DNA of 41,803 nt from Thermoprotei archaeon (GCA_029335875.2 JARJMZ020000020.1:1-41803), one strand, 5' to 3'; counted from the stretch's first letter, positions 15,453 to 25,202 are shown. Notes: a model not told the origin generated them from the letters alone. Program-made: numbers and translations.

Positions 15453-18400
15453 CTAAATAGGTTTAATCTGAATAAGTTTCATTGTCCAGTACTTTTTCAT
15501 GTCGGCTATGTCCTCGCTATTGATCCCATCATAGTTTTTGATATCGCCCGCCAGTTCCGATGCAAGTTTATGGTTTAATACTAGTGGTATTGCGAGGTCG
15601 GCGGCAGCTCTTCTCACTTTGTAATCTTTTTCTGGCGCGTATCCCGTTGTCATTACTAGGCCTATTTCCCCTTTCACCATTTTCTTTATAGCCTCTTCTT
15701 CCCCTATGGCCTTGAGATTTTCTATTTCCATCTCTTCTAAAGTGATAACCTCATGTCCCACCTCTAAGAGTCTTCTAGTCGCCTCTCTCAGTTCCGGGGA
15801 TCCCTTCTCTACCGGGTTGTATATTAATATAGCCTCCCCTTTACGGGGTAGCCTGTTGCCCGAAGCGCTTAGCCAGCTAAGTATGAGTGCCCTGTCATAA
15901 TATTTGTTAAGGGCTGCCACCTCCCCCACGCTTCTCATCTCAGGGCCTAAGTGTGGGTAGGCGCCTCTAAGCCTCGCCCATGAGAATTGGGGTGTTTTAA
16001 CTCCAAACCATGAGGGTAATAGGAGGTTGAACCCTTCATTTAAGCTTTCAATCTTACCTTTGAGTGCTGCTTCGGCAGAGGCTCTCATTAAATTGTAACC
16101 TGTGGTTTTACTCGTAAAGGGCATGGACCTACTAGCTCTAAGGTTCAACTCTACTACGTATGTGAAGCCGTTCTTGTGGAGCATTTGGAGGTTGAAGGGG
16201 CCCTTTATGTTTAAAGCATCGTTGAGGGCCTCTGCTATCTTACAGGATTCCTTAATAATTTCCCAGCTCAACCTCCTGGGTGGGAGCACCATTGTAGAGT
16301 CCCCACTGTGAACCCCGGCGGGCTCAACGTGCTCTATAACGGCTCCAACAACGCTCCTCCCGTCACCCACAGCGTCAATCTCGAACTCGCCAGCATCCTC
16401 GAAGAACTTGGAGACTACCGCCGGGTATTTAGGGGATATTTTAGCCGCCTTACTAATATACTCTAAAAGCTCCTCCCCGCTCCAAGCTATTTTCATGGAA
16501 GAGCCGCTTAGAACATAACTCGGCCTAACTAAGACTGGGTACCCCACACTCTCAGCGAAGTTCAGCGCATCCCTCAAGTTCGAAGCCTCAGACCAGGGAG
16601 GCTGCCTTATGCCGAGCTCCTCGAGGAGTTTGCTAAATAGAGCCCTATTCTCCGCCCTGTGAACGCTGAAGCCCGGGGTGCCCAATAGTTTGACTCCCCT
16701 CTTCTCAAGCTCCCACGCTATATTATTGGCGACCTGCCCCCCCAAGAAGGCTACCACCCCTAGCGGCCTCTCTAGACTATAAATGTCTAGAACCCTCTCA
16801 AGACTTATCTCCTCAAAATACAGCTTCTCGTTAATATCCCAATCTGTAGACACAGTCTCGGGGTTATAGTTTACTAGCACAACCTCATAGCCTAAAGCTC
16901 TAGCTTCGTCAGAGAAGGTCACAGTACTCCAGTCAAACTCGACACTAACCCCAATTCTGAAACCCCCGGGTCCTAGCACCATTATCTTGGGCTTTGAGCT
17001 TCTAAAGTCCACATCATGCTCCCAGCCGTCGTAGGTGACGTAGAGATAGTTTGTTTGGGCAGGCCACTCTGCGGCCAGAGTGTCCACCTGTTTTACAACC
17101 GGGCTGACGCCCAGCTTCTCTCTGAGCCTCCTAACTTCGTCAGCGTCCGTAGATAGCGCTTTAGCTATCTGCTCGTCGCTAAACCCCAGTCTCTTAGCTT
17201 CAGCTATGGAGGGTATGAGCTCTTCTAAACTTGAGCCTCTCAGGCTTTTAAGGTTCTCATAGAACGTGACTGCGTCCCTAATTTGAAGTAGGAAGTACTT
17301 GTCTATACCTGTGTGAGCGTAGACGTCTTCAACGCTGACTCCTAGCTTGAAAGCTTTGGCGGCCCATATGGGCCAATAGGGCTCCCTGTCTTTAAGCCTC
17401 CCTACGACATACTCCTTAGTTGCATTCTCATCATCATATGTGGGGCCTCCAACGAGGCCGGGCTCGCCTATGTCCAGCATCCTTATAGCCTTCTGGAGGG
17501 CTTCAAGAAAGTTCCTCCCTATAGCCATAACTTCTCCCACGCTTTTCATCTCACTCCCAATGTTTTTTTCCACATAGTTGAACTTGTCTAGATCCCATCT
17601 AGGCATTTTAACCACAACATAGTCCAGGCTAGGCTCAAAGCTTGCCTTAGTCTTACCGGTAACCTTATTCGTGATCTCGTGGAGCTTGTAGCCTAAGGCT
17701 AGCTTAGCCGCTATGTAGGCTAGAGGGTACCCGGTAGCCTTACTAGCTAGGGCGCTACTCCTAGACATTCTAGGGTTAGTCTCTATCACGTACGCCTCAT
17801 CACTGTTAAACGGGTTTAAGGCTACTTGAACGTTCCCCTCCCCTACAAGCATTATAGCCCTCTCCACGTTTATGGAAAGGTTCCTGGTAAGCTGGTATTC
17901 GTAGTCTGTTAAAGTCTGGCATGGGGCTACAACTATAGACTCCCCAGTGTGCACCCCCATAGGATCTATGTTCTCCATGCACGCCACCGCCGCAACGTTA
18001 TCCCAAGAGTCCCTCACAACCTCAAACTCAACCTCCTTCCAGTTGTGGAGGTACTTCTCGACTAGAACCTCCCCGATCTCGGACTGGGCTAGGGCCGCCC
18101 TAAACTTCCTCAAAAGCTGATCCCTACTCCACGCTACGAAGCTCCCAGCGCCTCCAAGGTTGAAGCTTACCCTAACCATTACCGGGTACCCTATGGCTTC
18201 AGCGGCTTCCACTGTTTCCTCTAAGCTTGAGGTTGCAATACTTGGGGGTATGGGTATGCCGTGAGCTTGCATGGTCTCTCTGAAAAGGGACCTTGAGAGG
18301 GCCCTCCTAACTCCTTCAATAGGTGTTCCCAGAACTCTAACTCCATACCTGTCTAGAACCCCCCCGTCGCTAAGCTTCACGCCCAGGCTTAGAGCTGTCT

Positions 18401-18668
18401 GCCCCCCAAAACCTATCATTATGCCGTCTGGCCTCTCAACCTCTATAATCTTAGCTATGAACTCGTACTTTAAAGGTAGCAGGTATACTCTATCGGCGAA
18501 CTTATAGCTCGTCTGTATAGTGGCTATGTTAGGGTTAGCAAGTATAGCCTCCAAACCCTCCTCTTTCAAAGCTTTAAGAGCCTGGCTTCCGCTGTAATCG
18601 AATTCCGCAGCCTCAGCTATTTTAACAGCCCCCGAGCCTATCACAAGGACTTTCCTAAGGGCCTCCAT
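15453..18668 (-). CDS. carB: Carbamoyl-phosphate synthase large subunit
   Basis: A 1071-residue protein of full family length, with two homologous ATP-grasp halves. Halves start VLVIGSGAVKIAEAAEFDYSG (residue about 8) and MVLGPGGFRIGVSVEFDWS (about 560), each with ATP-grasp sequence (VMVRVSFNLGGAGS; VLVRPSYVLSGSSM). It uses bicarbonate, two ATP and ammonia from CarA to make carbamoyl phosphate for arginine and pyrimidines. It overlaps carA by 14 nt and sits next to argH/argG, indicating the arginine role. The C-terminal MGS-like regulatory domain is present (about 935 onward) but shorter than in E. coli. Confidence 0.96.
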   Translation of the reverse strand: MEALRKVLVIGSGAVKIAEAAEFDYSGSQALKALKEEGLEAILANPNIATIQTSYKFADRVYLLPLKYEFIAKIIEVERPDGIMIGFGGQTALSLGVKLSDGGVLDRYGVRVLGTPIEGVRRALSRSLFRETMQAHGIPIPPSIATSSLEETVEAAEAIGYPVMVRVSFNLGGAGSFVAWSRDQLLRKFRAALAQSEIGEVLVEKYLHNWKEVEFEVVRDSWDNVAAVACMENIDPMGVHTGESIVVAPCQTLTDYEYQLTRNLSINVERAIMLVGEGNVQVALNPFNSDEAYVIETNPRMSRSSALASKATGYPLAYIAAKLALGYKLHEITNKVTGKTKASFEPSLDYVVVKMPRWDLDKFNYVEKNIGSEMKSVGEVMAIGRNFLEALQKAIRMLDIGEPGLVGGPTYDDENATKEYVVGRLKDREPYWPIWAAKAFKLGVSVEDVYAHTGIDKYFLLQIRDAVTFYENLKSLRGSSLEELIPSIAEAKRLGFSDEQIAKALSTDADEVRRLREKLGVSPVVKQVDTLAAEWPAQTNYLYVTYDGWEHDVDFRSSKPKIMVLGPGGFRIGVSVEFDWSTVTFSDEARALGYEVVLVNYNPETVSTDWDINEKLYFEEISLERVLDIYSLERPLGVVAFLGGQVANNIAWELEKRGVKLLGTPGFSVHRAENRALFSKLLEELGIRQPPWSEASNLRDALNFAESVGYPVLVRPSYVLSGSSMKIAWSGEELLEYISKAAKISPKYPAVVSKFFEDAGEFEIDAVGDGRSVVGAVIEHVEPAGVHSGDSTMVLPPRRLSWEIIKESCKIAEALNDALNIKGPFNLQMLHKNGFTYVVELNLRASRSMPFTSKTTGYNLMRASAEAALKGKIESLNEGFNLLLPSWFGVKTPQFSWARLRGAYPHLGPEMRSVGEVAALNKYYDRALILSWLSASGNRLPRKGEAILIYNPVEKGSPELREATRRLLEVGHEVITLEEMEIENLKAIGEEEAIKKMVKGEIGLVMTTGYAPEKDYKVRRAAADLAIPLVLNHKLASELAGDIKNYDGINSEDIADMKKYWTMKLIQIKPI

Positions 18669-19833
18669 CTCTAAGCACCATGCTCTTGTAAAGTTTGAAT
18701 ACCCACGTGGTGTCGTGAGGCCCGGGGCCCCCCTCCGGGTGGAATTGCGTCAGGATAACTTTGAGCTTTTCATGCCTCAAGCCTTCAAGGGTCCCGTCGT
18801 CCACGTTTATAAACCAAGGCTTAAGACCTGAACCTTCAAGGCTCCCCACGTATACAGCATAGCCGTGGTTCTGTGTTGTTATGTAGCTCTTGCCGCTGCC
18901 AACCTCTAGGACGCCCTTATTGGGGCCTCTGTGTCCGTATTTGAGTTTGTAAACTCTAGCCCCCAAGGCTAGCGATGCCAGCTGCATTCCAAGGCATATC
19001 CCGAGGACGGGCTTTCCAGAGTATAGTAGTTCTTCGACGGTCTTCACTTGATCCTTCAACATTTCAGGGTTGCCCGGGCCATTACTAAGTATTATGCCGT
19101 CGAAGCCTTCCAGGAGCTCCCCGGGCTTAGACCAGCATGGGAACCTGACAACTTTAAACTTAAATTTTAAAAGCCACCTTAATATGCCGTTTTTGAGGCC
19201 GCAGTCTAGGACTGCAACCTCAGCTTCAGGCGCCCCCTCAGGCTCGTGGACTAAGACTTTCCCGGGCGATACTCTTTCAGCAAAACTCATATAATCGTAT
19301 CCCCTGCTTTTCAGGAGCTCCTCTCTAAGCCTCTCCCACTCGACAACCTCACCCTCAGGGTATACCGCTAAAACGCTCATAACAGCCCCTATCTCCCTAA
19401 TTCTCTTAACTATGAACCTCGTGTCAACCCTATACATCCCTGGGACACCGCTACTCCTAAGCCATTCGCTAAGCGGCGCAACACTAAGGTAGTGGTTGTG
19501 CGGGGGGAGCTCGGACACTATGAACCCCTCAACGTGAACCCTTTCAGACTCATAGCTGAAAGGCACCCCGCAGTAGGAGTGCTCAGGGCTGGGGACTCCA
19601 TAACACCCAACCATGGGATGAGTCCATACCAGGATTTGCCCGGCATAGCTGGGGTCTGTTAAAGCCTCAGTATAGCCTGTCATGCTAGTTGAGAACACTA
19701 GCTCTCCAACTCTCACGCCTGGGGAGCCGAAGCCGCATCCTTCAACAGCGAGGCCGTCGGCAGTCAATAGTCTTGCTTTTAGCCTTGTCTGGCATTTCGA
19801 GTTTCTCATGGGGATGTGTGTCAAGGAACCCAC
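18655..19833 (-). CDS. carA: Carbamoyl-phosphate synthase small subunit (glutaminase)
   Basis: A 392-residue protein. The N-terminal CPSase small domain (FSTSMTGYTEALTDPSYAGQI) is followed by a class I glutamine amidotransferase with nucleophile in GICLGMQLA and the His-Glu pair in FHPEGGPGP. It hydrolyses glutamine and channels ammonia to CarB. The first codon is GTG 19833; TTG 19824, 8 nt after a GGTG, or ATG 19809 may be the real start. A TATA-like CTTATAAGG at about 19856-19864 (minus) and a GTAACT motif at 19884-19889 lie upstream. Confidence 0.95.
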   Translation of the reverse strand: MGSLTHIPMRNSKCQTRLKARLLTADGLAVEGCGFGSPGVRVGELVFSTSMTGYTEALTDPSYAGQILVWTHPMVGCYGVPSPEHSYCGVPFSYESERVHVEGFIVSELPPHNHYLSVAPLSEWLRSSGVPGMYRVDTRFIVKRIREIGAVMSVLAVYPEGEVVEWERLREELLKSRGYDYMSFAERVSPGKVLVHEPEGAPEAEVAVLDCGLKNGILRWLLKFKFKVVRFPCWSKPGELLEGFDGIILSNGPGNPEMLKDQVKTVEELLYSGKPVLGICLGMQLASLALGARVYKLKYGHRGPNKGVLEVGSGKSYITTQNHGYAVYVGSLEGSGLKPWFINVDDGTLEGLRHEKLKVILTQFHPEGGPGPHDTTWVFKLYKSMVLRDGGP

Positions 19834-19883
19834 ACCTTCCTTTGTCGGGCCTCCCTTATAAGCTTTACTACATATTCTTCAAT

Positions 19884-19921
19884 AGTTACTTTTGGAAGTT
19901 GTAGGTGACATGTATTACCTA
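19884..19921. promoter_or_regulatory. carA upstream motifs: GTAACT and a TAGGT/ACCTA dyad
   Basis: AGTTAC at 19884-19889 reads GTAACT on the minus strand, the same hexamer seen upstream of argG, the ACT gene and lysY/lysW. Next to it TAGGT (19902-19906) and ACCTA (19917-19921) form an inverted repeat with a 10-nt spacer. Both lie 50-90 bp upstream of carA and after the argH stop, so they may be operators for carAB. Function is inferred only. Confidence 0.3.
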
Positions 19922-19943
19922 TTAGATTCAACTGTAACCCACC

Positions 19944-21317
19944 TCAACACCTGCTTTTTTCGAGGAAAGAGTATTTGGATAGTTCAGCCTCAAACTCCTC
20001 TATGTTCTTTAAGCTTTTTTCCATATGGGATTTCACGTTCTCCGGGCTGGGGGAGCCGTTGACGGGTCTCTTAACCGCATCTTTAGGGTTCAGGTTGATA
20101 TTGTAGGCTTCCCGGACCCTATTATATAGTTCTTCAGTGTTTTTCGCCTCCTTGACGAGCTTGGCTAGCTCTTTATGGGCTTCCCTAAAAGGCTTCCCAG
20201 TCTTTAAGGCTATGAGCTCCGCTATGTCCGAGGCTAGTAGAGGATATCTTTTTATGTCGCCCTCTACGGCTCCAGCGTTAACCTCAACATTCTCTATAGC
20301 GTCTCTAAGCACCTCTAGAGTGTCTATGGCCTCCATTAAAGCCTCTATGACAGGCCTGTTAGCCTCCTGGAGGTCCAGGTTGTAGCCTGAAGGTATACCC
20401 TTAACTATAGAAGCCACGGACACAAACTTCCCCAGAACGCCCCCAGCTTTAGCCCTCACAATCTCCATGGTAACAGGGTTCACCTTATGGGGCATAATAC
20501 TACTAGTAGCTAGGTGGCCCGCCGGGAGCTTGAAATAGCCCACCTGCGGTAGGGAGAAGAGTATGAAGTCCTCGGCAACCCTAGAAAGGGACACTAGAAG
20601 GCTTGAAACCAAAGCTAGAGTAATTAAAGAAAACTCTCTACCCCCACTAGCATAGAGAGTATTAACAGCAAGCATCCCGCCGAAGAGTTTAGACGCTAAC
20701 CTACCCCTATCCAGGGGCGCCATAACCCCGGCAGCAGGCCCGGAGCCTAGAGGCGACCTAACAGTTATGTCGAGAGCTTTAACGAGGGCTGACGAATAGT
20801 CCGACAACATCTCATCTATGTATAGGAAGTAGTGGGCTAGGGTAGATATCTGAGCCGGCTGCGAGTGTGTGTATAATGGTATTAAAACGTTTATACTAGC
20901 GGAAGCCCTCGATAGGAGTGTCCTCCTAAAGCCTACTATTGATTTCAGGAGCTTCAAGAGGAGTCTCGAGACTTTGAGCCTCAAGGCTGCAGCGACATGA
21001 TCGTTTCTACTCCTACCCAGACCAATGTAGCCGGCGTCACTCCCCAACTTCTCTTTAAGGTGTACCTCTATAGCCTCGTGGACGTCTTCAGCTTTAATAT
21101 GGAATAGTTTGCTGGGTTCAGCTATGAGGTTTTCTAGTTCCCCTAAGATCCTGTTAGCAGCATCTTCAGGGACTACTTTGAGCTCTCTGAGCTCCTCAAT
21201 GTAGGCCCCCATAACCTCTAAGACTTCGCACGCTATCAGCTTATCATACTCCATCGACGATGTGTACCTTAGAGTTAGGGGGCTAGCTTCCCCCAGGAGC
21301 TCCCTCCTGTAGAGCAT
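19944..21317 (-). CDS. argH: Argininosuccinate lyase
   Basis: A 457-residue fumarase/aspartase-superfamily enzyme. Motifs in order: GRSRNDHVA (about 102-110), YTHSQPAQ, SPLGSGPAAG, and the signature SSIMPHKVNPV. It splits argininosuccinate into arginine and fumarate. It lies 16 nt after argG on the same strand, so the two are one operon. All catalytic motifs are present. It is separated from carA by 110 bases that contain regulatory-looking repeats. Confidence 0.96.
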   Translation of the reverse strand: MLYRRELLGEASPLTLRYTSSMEYDKLIACEVLEVMGAYIEELRELKVVPEDAANRILGELENLIAEPSKLFHIKAEDVHEAIEVHLKEKLGSDAGYIGLGRSRNDHVAAALRLKVSRLLLKLLKSIVGFRRTLLSRASASINVLIPLYTHSQPAQISTLAHYFLYIDEMLSDYSSALVKALDITVRSPLGSGPAAGVMAPLDRGRLASKLFGGMLAVNTLYASGGREFSLITLALVSSLLVSLSRVAEDFILFSLPQVGYFKLPAGHLATSSIMPHKVNPVTMEIVRAKAGGVLGKFVSVASIVKGIPSGYNLDLQEANRPVIEALMEAIDTLEVLRDAIENVEVNAGAVEGDIKRYPLLASDIAELIALKTGKPFREAHKELAKLVKEAKNTEELYNRVREAYNINLNPKDAVKRPVNGSPSPENVKSHMEKSLKNIEEFEAELSKYSFLEKSRC

Positions 21318-21333
21318 GACCCTTTAATCCTCC

Positions 21334-22509
21334 CTAGGCTTTGAGCTTCCCCCAGTACGCTTTAACAGCTTGGAGGCCGTAGAGCTCTATGAACCCCACC
21401 GACATACTCTGATCTAGCGATTTCATGAGCTCGTTATCATATAGGCTATAGGGGGAACTCCTGCCGACAACAGATGCTTTACCCTTATACAGTTTAACCC
21501 TGACAGTCCCGGAGACCACGTTCTCCACAGAGTCTATGAAAGAGTCGAGAGCCCCCCTTAAGGGCTCAAACCATAAGCCTTGATACACGAGTTTAGCCCA
21601 CTCGCCGTCAACATACCATTTAAAGTCTAAAGTCCTCTTAGTGAGGACCAGCCTCTCAAGGTCCCTATGGGCTGTTATTATAGTGGTGGCTGCGGGGACC
21701 TCGTAAACCTCCCTACTCTTCAACCCTATAACCCTATTCTCCATCATATCAACCCTCCCGACACCGTGAGCCCCCGCTATGTGGTTGAGGTATGATATGA
21801 GCTCCACTGGACCCATTTTAATACCGTTAACAGCTGTGGGGACCCCCCTCTCAAACTCTATTTCAACATAATCCGGGTTCTCCGGAGCCTTTGAAGGCGG
21901 CACTGTCCAGGTGAAGACCTCCTCCGGGGGCTCAACGCTAGGATCGTCTAGAACCCCGCCCTCTATAGACCTGCCCCAAAGATTCTCATCTATACTGTAA
22001 ACTTTACTTTTAACGGGGATACTATGTTTAACAGCATATTCTATCTCCCAATCCCTGGTCAAGCCCCAGTCCCTCACTGGGGCTATTATTTTAAGGTGGG
22101 GGGCTAGAGCCTTAATAGCCAGGTCAAACCTTATCTGGTCGTTACCCTTACCTGTACAGCCGTGGGCTACAGTGTCAGCACCCTCTTTTAGGGCAACCTC
22201 CACAACCTTACTTGCTATGAGGGGTCTTGCGAGGGCCGTGGAGAGAGGATAATCCCCGTCGTAGAGGGCGTTAGCTTTAACAGCCTTATAAACGTAGTTT
22301 TCCGCAAACTCATTCTTAGCATCCACATTATAGTGTTTTATGGCTCCCAGCCTGTAAGCTTTAGACTCTATACTGTTAAAATCTTCAGGCTGCCCCACGT
22401 CAACAGTGACTGTTATGACTTCGGCGTTAAGCTTCTCCCTCATTAGCTTCAATATTACGGATGTGTCTAAGCCTCCCGAATAGGCGAGCGCTATTCTCAA
22501 CTTTAACAC
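21334..22509 (-). CDS. argG: Argininosuccinate synthase
   Basis: A 391-residue protein. The ATP-pyrophosphatase loop AYSGGLDTSVIL is at residues 8-19, and HGCTGKGNDQIRFD (about 115-128) and YSIDENLWGRSIEGG are family hallmarks. It joins citrulline and aspartate using ATP. It is first in the argG-argH pair. Two GTAACT motifs (22548-22553, 22589-22594) and T-rich TATA-like sequence (GCTTTTTAACG on the minus strand) precede it. Confidence 0.97.
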   Translation of the reverse strand: MLKLRIALAYSGGLDTSVILKLMREKLNAEVITVTVDVGQPEDFNSIESKAYRLGAIKHYNVDAKNEFAENYVYKAVKANALYDGDYPLSTALARPLIASKVVEVALKEGADTVAHGCTGKGNDQIRFDLAIKALAPHLKIIAPVRDWGLTRDWEIEYAVKHSIPVKSKVYSIDENLWGRSIEGGVLDDPSVEPPEEVFTWTVPPSKAPENPDYVEIEFERGVPTAVNGIKMGPVELISYLNHIAGAHGVGRVDMMENRVIGLKSREVYEVPAATTIITAHRDLERLVLTKRTLDFKWYVDGEWAKLVYQGLWFEPLRGALDSFIDSVENVVSGTVRVKLYKGKASVVGRSSPYSLYDNELMKSLDQSMSVGFIELYGLQAVKAYWGKLKA

Positions 22510-22547
22510 CGAGAGTATTCCTTAAAAATAACGTTAAAAAGCTTTAT

Positions 22548-22594
22548 GTAACTTGTCAGTATTCTTTCTAGCATTAAAAGTTATATTTGTAACT
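22548..22594 (-). promoter_or_regulatory. argG promoter region with two GTAACT motifs
   Basis: GTAACT occurs at 22548-22553 (TTTATGTAACTTGTC) and 22589-22594 (ATTTGTAACTATG), 36 to 85 bases upstream of argG. TATA-like stretches lie between the motifs and the gene (22521-22545). The spacing of about 41 bp is close to four helical turns, which would suit one regulator binding both on the same face. This is an inference from recurrence only. Confidence 0.35.
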
Positions 22595-23273
22595 ATGTTC
22601 TCATGCTCTTAATTAAAGTCTCTAGGACCCTGAACGCTTCCCACGCTTTAGTCGACTCCACTAATATTATAGTGTCGTTGTAACATGACACTACCTGGGT
22701 TATGTTTATGTCGTTCTCGTAGAGGATCGATGATATGAAAGCCACTATCCCCGGGGTTTCAACGATCTCCCTCGGGCTTACAAGCACTATAGCAGACTGG
22801 TTTTCAAGGGTCTCTATTACATCATCCTTGTTAATATTACTGGTTAACCTGTCAATATCCTCCCTGGATACTATGAAAGTGAAAGTGTTAATGCCCTGAA
22901 GGACCTGGAAGAACCTGGCTATCTCCATGGATTTAATAATCTCGGGAAGCTTGGGGACGATATTATGCTTCTTTACAGTGAAAACCGTCAGGTCAGACTG
23001 GAGTTGTAGCACTGTAGACCCTAAGACACGTTTAAGCTTTCTTTCAAGCTTTTTAGATTCCTCTATGATCTCACTTCTAACTCTTATCAACGCCATTTTC
23101 ACGGCAGCATGGGAAGCCTCAACCCCCCTAACTCTGAGGTCTTCTGAGATCGCCCTTGAGAGGGCGCTATAATTGATTATACCCTCAGCCAGACACTCTC
23201 TGAGGAAGGGCTTCGACAGCACTATACCCCTAACTACGCTAGCCACACTTATCCGCGCCAATGCTAGCACCAT
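22593..23273 (-). CDS. ACT-domain protein, possible amino-acid-sensing regulator
   Basis: A 226-residue protein. The C-terminal half (about 125-226) looks like two ACT-type modules: FTFIVSREDIDRL...AIVLVSPREIVETPGIVAFISSILYENDINITQVVSCYNDTIILVES. The N-terminal part (about 15-75, FLRECLAEGIINYSALSRAISEDL...ASHAAVKMALIRV) resembles a helical, possibly winged-helix, domain. ACT domains bind amino acids and control enzymes or transcription. Lying between argG and lysZ with GTAACT upstream, it is a plausible local lysine or arginine sensor. No catalytic domain is visible. Conserved in archaea, to my knowledge without a known function. Confidence 0.7.
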   Translation of the reverse strand: MVLALARISVASVVRGIVLSKPFLRECLAEGIINYSALSRAISEDLRVRGVEASHAAVKMALIRVRSEIIEESKKLERKLKRVLGSTVLQLQSDLTVFTVKKHNIVPKLPEIIKSMEIARFFQVLQGINTFTFIVSREDIDRLTSNINKDDVIETLENQSAIVLVSPREIVETPGIVAFISSILYENDINITQVVSCYNDTIILVESTKAWEAFRVLETLIKSMRT

Positions 23274-23303
23274 ATCTTAATATAGAACAGAAGGTAAAAA
23301 TTT

Positions 23304-23309
23304 GTAACT
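23304..23309 (-). promoter_or_regulatory. GTAACT motif upstream of the ACT-domain gene
   Basis: AAATTTGTAACTCTC (23298-23312) shares TTTGTAACT with the site at 22586-22594. It is about 31 bp upstream of the ACT-domain start, in the position of a promoter-proximal operator. Low confidence, based on recurrence. Confidence 0.3.
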
Positions 23310-23336
23310 CTCTTATCACGGCTGTGCGCTAGATTT

Positions 23337-24137
23337 CTAAAGTCTTATAATTGTTCCAGCGTTTTCAATAGCTCTTGTTACAGGCTGGGGGCCTAAGCCT
23401 GAAGATATTGCAACAGCCTTAACCCCCCTTATAATAGCTTCCCTCGCCTGTAATAGCTTCCTGTTCATCCCAGCGCCTACCTTGTGTATTAGGGTGTCGA
23501 GCTCCCCGATTCCGACTTCCCTAACAATCTCTCCCTCAACTATTAACCCCCCCACGTCTGTTAGGATTATGGCTGTGTCTACTTTTAGGGCTTCAGCTAT
23601 TTTTAGGGCTGCCTGGTCCCCGTCTACGTTGAGGGGGGTTCCATCTTCTCCGAGCGCTATCGGCGCTATTACTGGAATGTACTTGTTTTCTGTTAGGAGC
23701 TTCAACAGGTTTATATCAACATTTACTATTCTCCCCGTATAGCCCCCCTCTATAACCCTCCTTCTCCCCCTCTCATCTACTATGACTATCTTCTTTTTCC
23801 TTTCAGCTATTAGCGTGGGCCCGTCGACCCCAGATATGCCAACCGCTCTCCCCCCAAAGCTCTCAAGAGCTGATACGATGCTCTTGTTGATCTTTCCAGC
23901 CATAACCATAATGTACACTTCAAGCTCTTCCAGGGTTGTATACCTGCTTCTAACACCTTCAGGGGATAATATGAAGACAGGGTTAACCCCCATCCTAGTC
24001 GAGTATTCTGTTACAACATCTCCTCCCCCATGGACTAAGACCACTTCATACCCTTTCCTCCACAGGCTCACAATATCTTCGGCAACCGCTCTTATGTTAG
24101 CCTTTAAAACCCTCCCCCCAACCTTTACTACGATCAT
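23337..24137 (-). CDS. lysZ: [LysW]-aminoadipate/[LysW]-glutamate kinase
   Basis: A 266-residue amino-acid kinase of the ArgB fold. Nucleotide/substrate motifs include KVGGRVLK at the N-terminus, VLVHGGGDVVTEYSTRMG, AVGISGVDGPTL and NVDGDQAALKIAEAL. It phosphorylates the side-chain carboxylate of aminoadipate or glutamate held on LysW. It lies 6 nt after lysY in the same operon. Only one copy is present, so it should serve both lysine and arginine routes, as in Sulfolobus. Confidence 0.93.
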   Translation of the reverse strand: MIVVKVGGRVLKANIRAVAEDIVSLWRKGYEVVLVHGGGDVVTEYSTRMGVNPVFILSPEGVRSRYTTLEELEVYIMVMAGKINKSIVSALESFGGRAVGISGVDGPTLIAERKKKIVIVDERGRRRVIEGGYTGRIVNVDINLLKLLTENKYIPVIAPIALGEDGTPLNVDGDQAALKIAEALKVDTAIILTDVGGLIVEGEIVREVGIGELDTLIHKVGAGMNRKLLQAREAIIRGVKAVAISSGLGPQPVTRAIENAGTIIRL

Positions 24138-24143
24138 CTCGGA

Positions 24144-25202
24144 TCACGCCGGCTTGAGGGGCGGCATTTTAAGCCCTTCAGTCTCTTCGAAACCCATCAT
24201 TATGTTGAAAGCCTGTACAGCCTGGCCCGCAGCGCCCTTAACAAGGTTATCTATGGCTGCGAACCCAGTGACCCTCCTAACCCTAGCCTCTAGAGCGAAC
24301 CCCACATCGGCGAAATTACTTCCCACCACATATTTAGGGTCAGGATAGCCTGGCGGCGCCCCCCTCACTATCCTTATGAAGGGCTCTTTCAAGTAGAAGT
24401 CCAGGTAAGCCCTCATCACATCCTCGGGCCCGGCGTCCCTTAAGAGCCAGGAGTGTGCCGAGGCTAAAACTCCCCTCACAGCCCCTACAGAGTGGGGTAT
24501 TAGGGAGACTGTAACGTGCCTGCCAGCTATGGAGCTCAGCTCTTGCACTACCTCAGCAGCGTGTCTATGGCCTTCAGCCTCGTAGGGTCTCATAGTGCCC
24601 TCCCTCTCGGGGTGATGGCTTCCCATTGTCGGGTTGGAACCCCCCTCACTACTGCCTGCCTTGATATCCACGATTATTCTCTCAACATCTACTAATCCCG
24701 CCTTAACCTGGGGGGCTAGAGCTATTATTGCCGCTGTAGCGTTACAGCCTGGGGAGGCTATTAAATGAGCCCCCCTCAACTCTTCTCTATGAAGCTCTGG
24801 GAGCCCATATACAGCTTTCTCGAGAAGGTCGGGGTAAGGGTGTTCGTAGCCGTACCAGGTCTTATAGTCTAAGGGGTTCTTGAGCCTGAAGTCTGCGCTT
24901 AGATCGACAACCTTAAGGCCGGCTTCCAGGAGCTTGGGGACGTAGTTGACGCTCACACCGTGGGGTAGAGATGTGAAGACCACATCGGAATTCCTAGACA
25001 CCTTATCTAGATCTAGCTGTGAGAACCTCAAACCCCTATAGAACCCCCTCAGGTTAAAATGGACGTAGTGGAGAGGCTTCCCAGAATGCTCCCTAGATGT
25101 GGCTGTGGTAACTTCAACGTGCGGGTGTAAAGCTAGGATCCTCAACAGCTCTCCCCCCGTATATCCTGAAGCTCCGATGACAGCGACTCTGACGCTAGTC
25201 AT
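24144..25202 (-). CDS. lysY: [LysW]-aminoadipyl/glutamyl phosphate reductase
   Basis: A 352-residue protein of the ArgC family. The NADP-binding GASGYTGGELLRIL is at residues 10-23 and the catalytic cysteine is C153 in ASPGCNATA; SEGGSNP and HRHAAEV match the family. It reduces the acyl phosphate on LysW to the semialdehyde. The LysW-type members carry substitutions for an acetyl-free, protein-bound substrate; the neighbouring lysW supports that assignment. It is first in the lysY-lysZ operon, divergent from lysW. Confidence 0.95.
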   Translation of the reverse strand: MTSVRVAVIGASGYTGGELLRILALHPHVEVTTATSREHSGKPLHYVHFNLRGFYRGLRFSQLDLDKVSRNSDVVFTSLPHGVSVNYVPKLLEAGLKVVDLSADFRLKNPLDYKTWYGYEHPYPDLLEKAVYGLPELHREELRGAHLIASPGCNATAAIIALAPQVKAGLVDVERIIVDIKAGSSEGGSNPTMGSHHPEREGTMRPYEAEGHRHAAEVVQELSSIAGRHVTVSLIPHSVGAVRGVLASAHSWLLRDAGPEDVMRAYLDFYLKEPFIRIVRGAPPGYPDPKYVVGSNFADVGFALEARVRRVTGFAAIDNLVKGAAGQAVQAFNIMMGFEETEGLKMPPLKPA

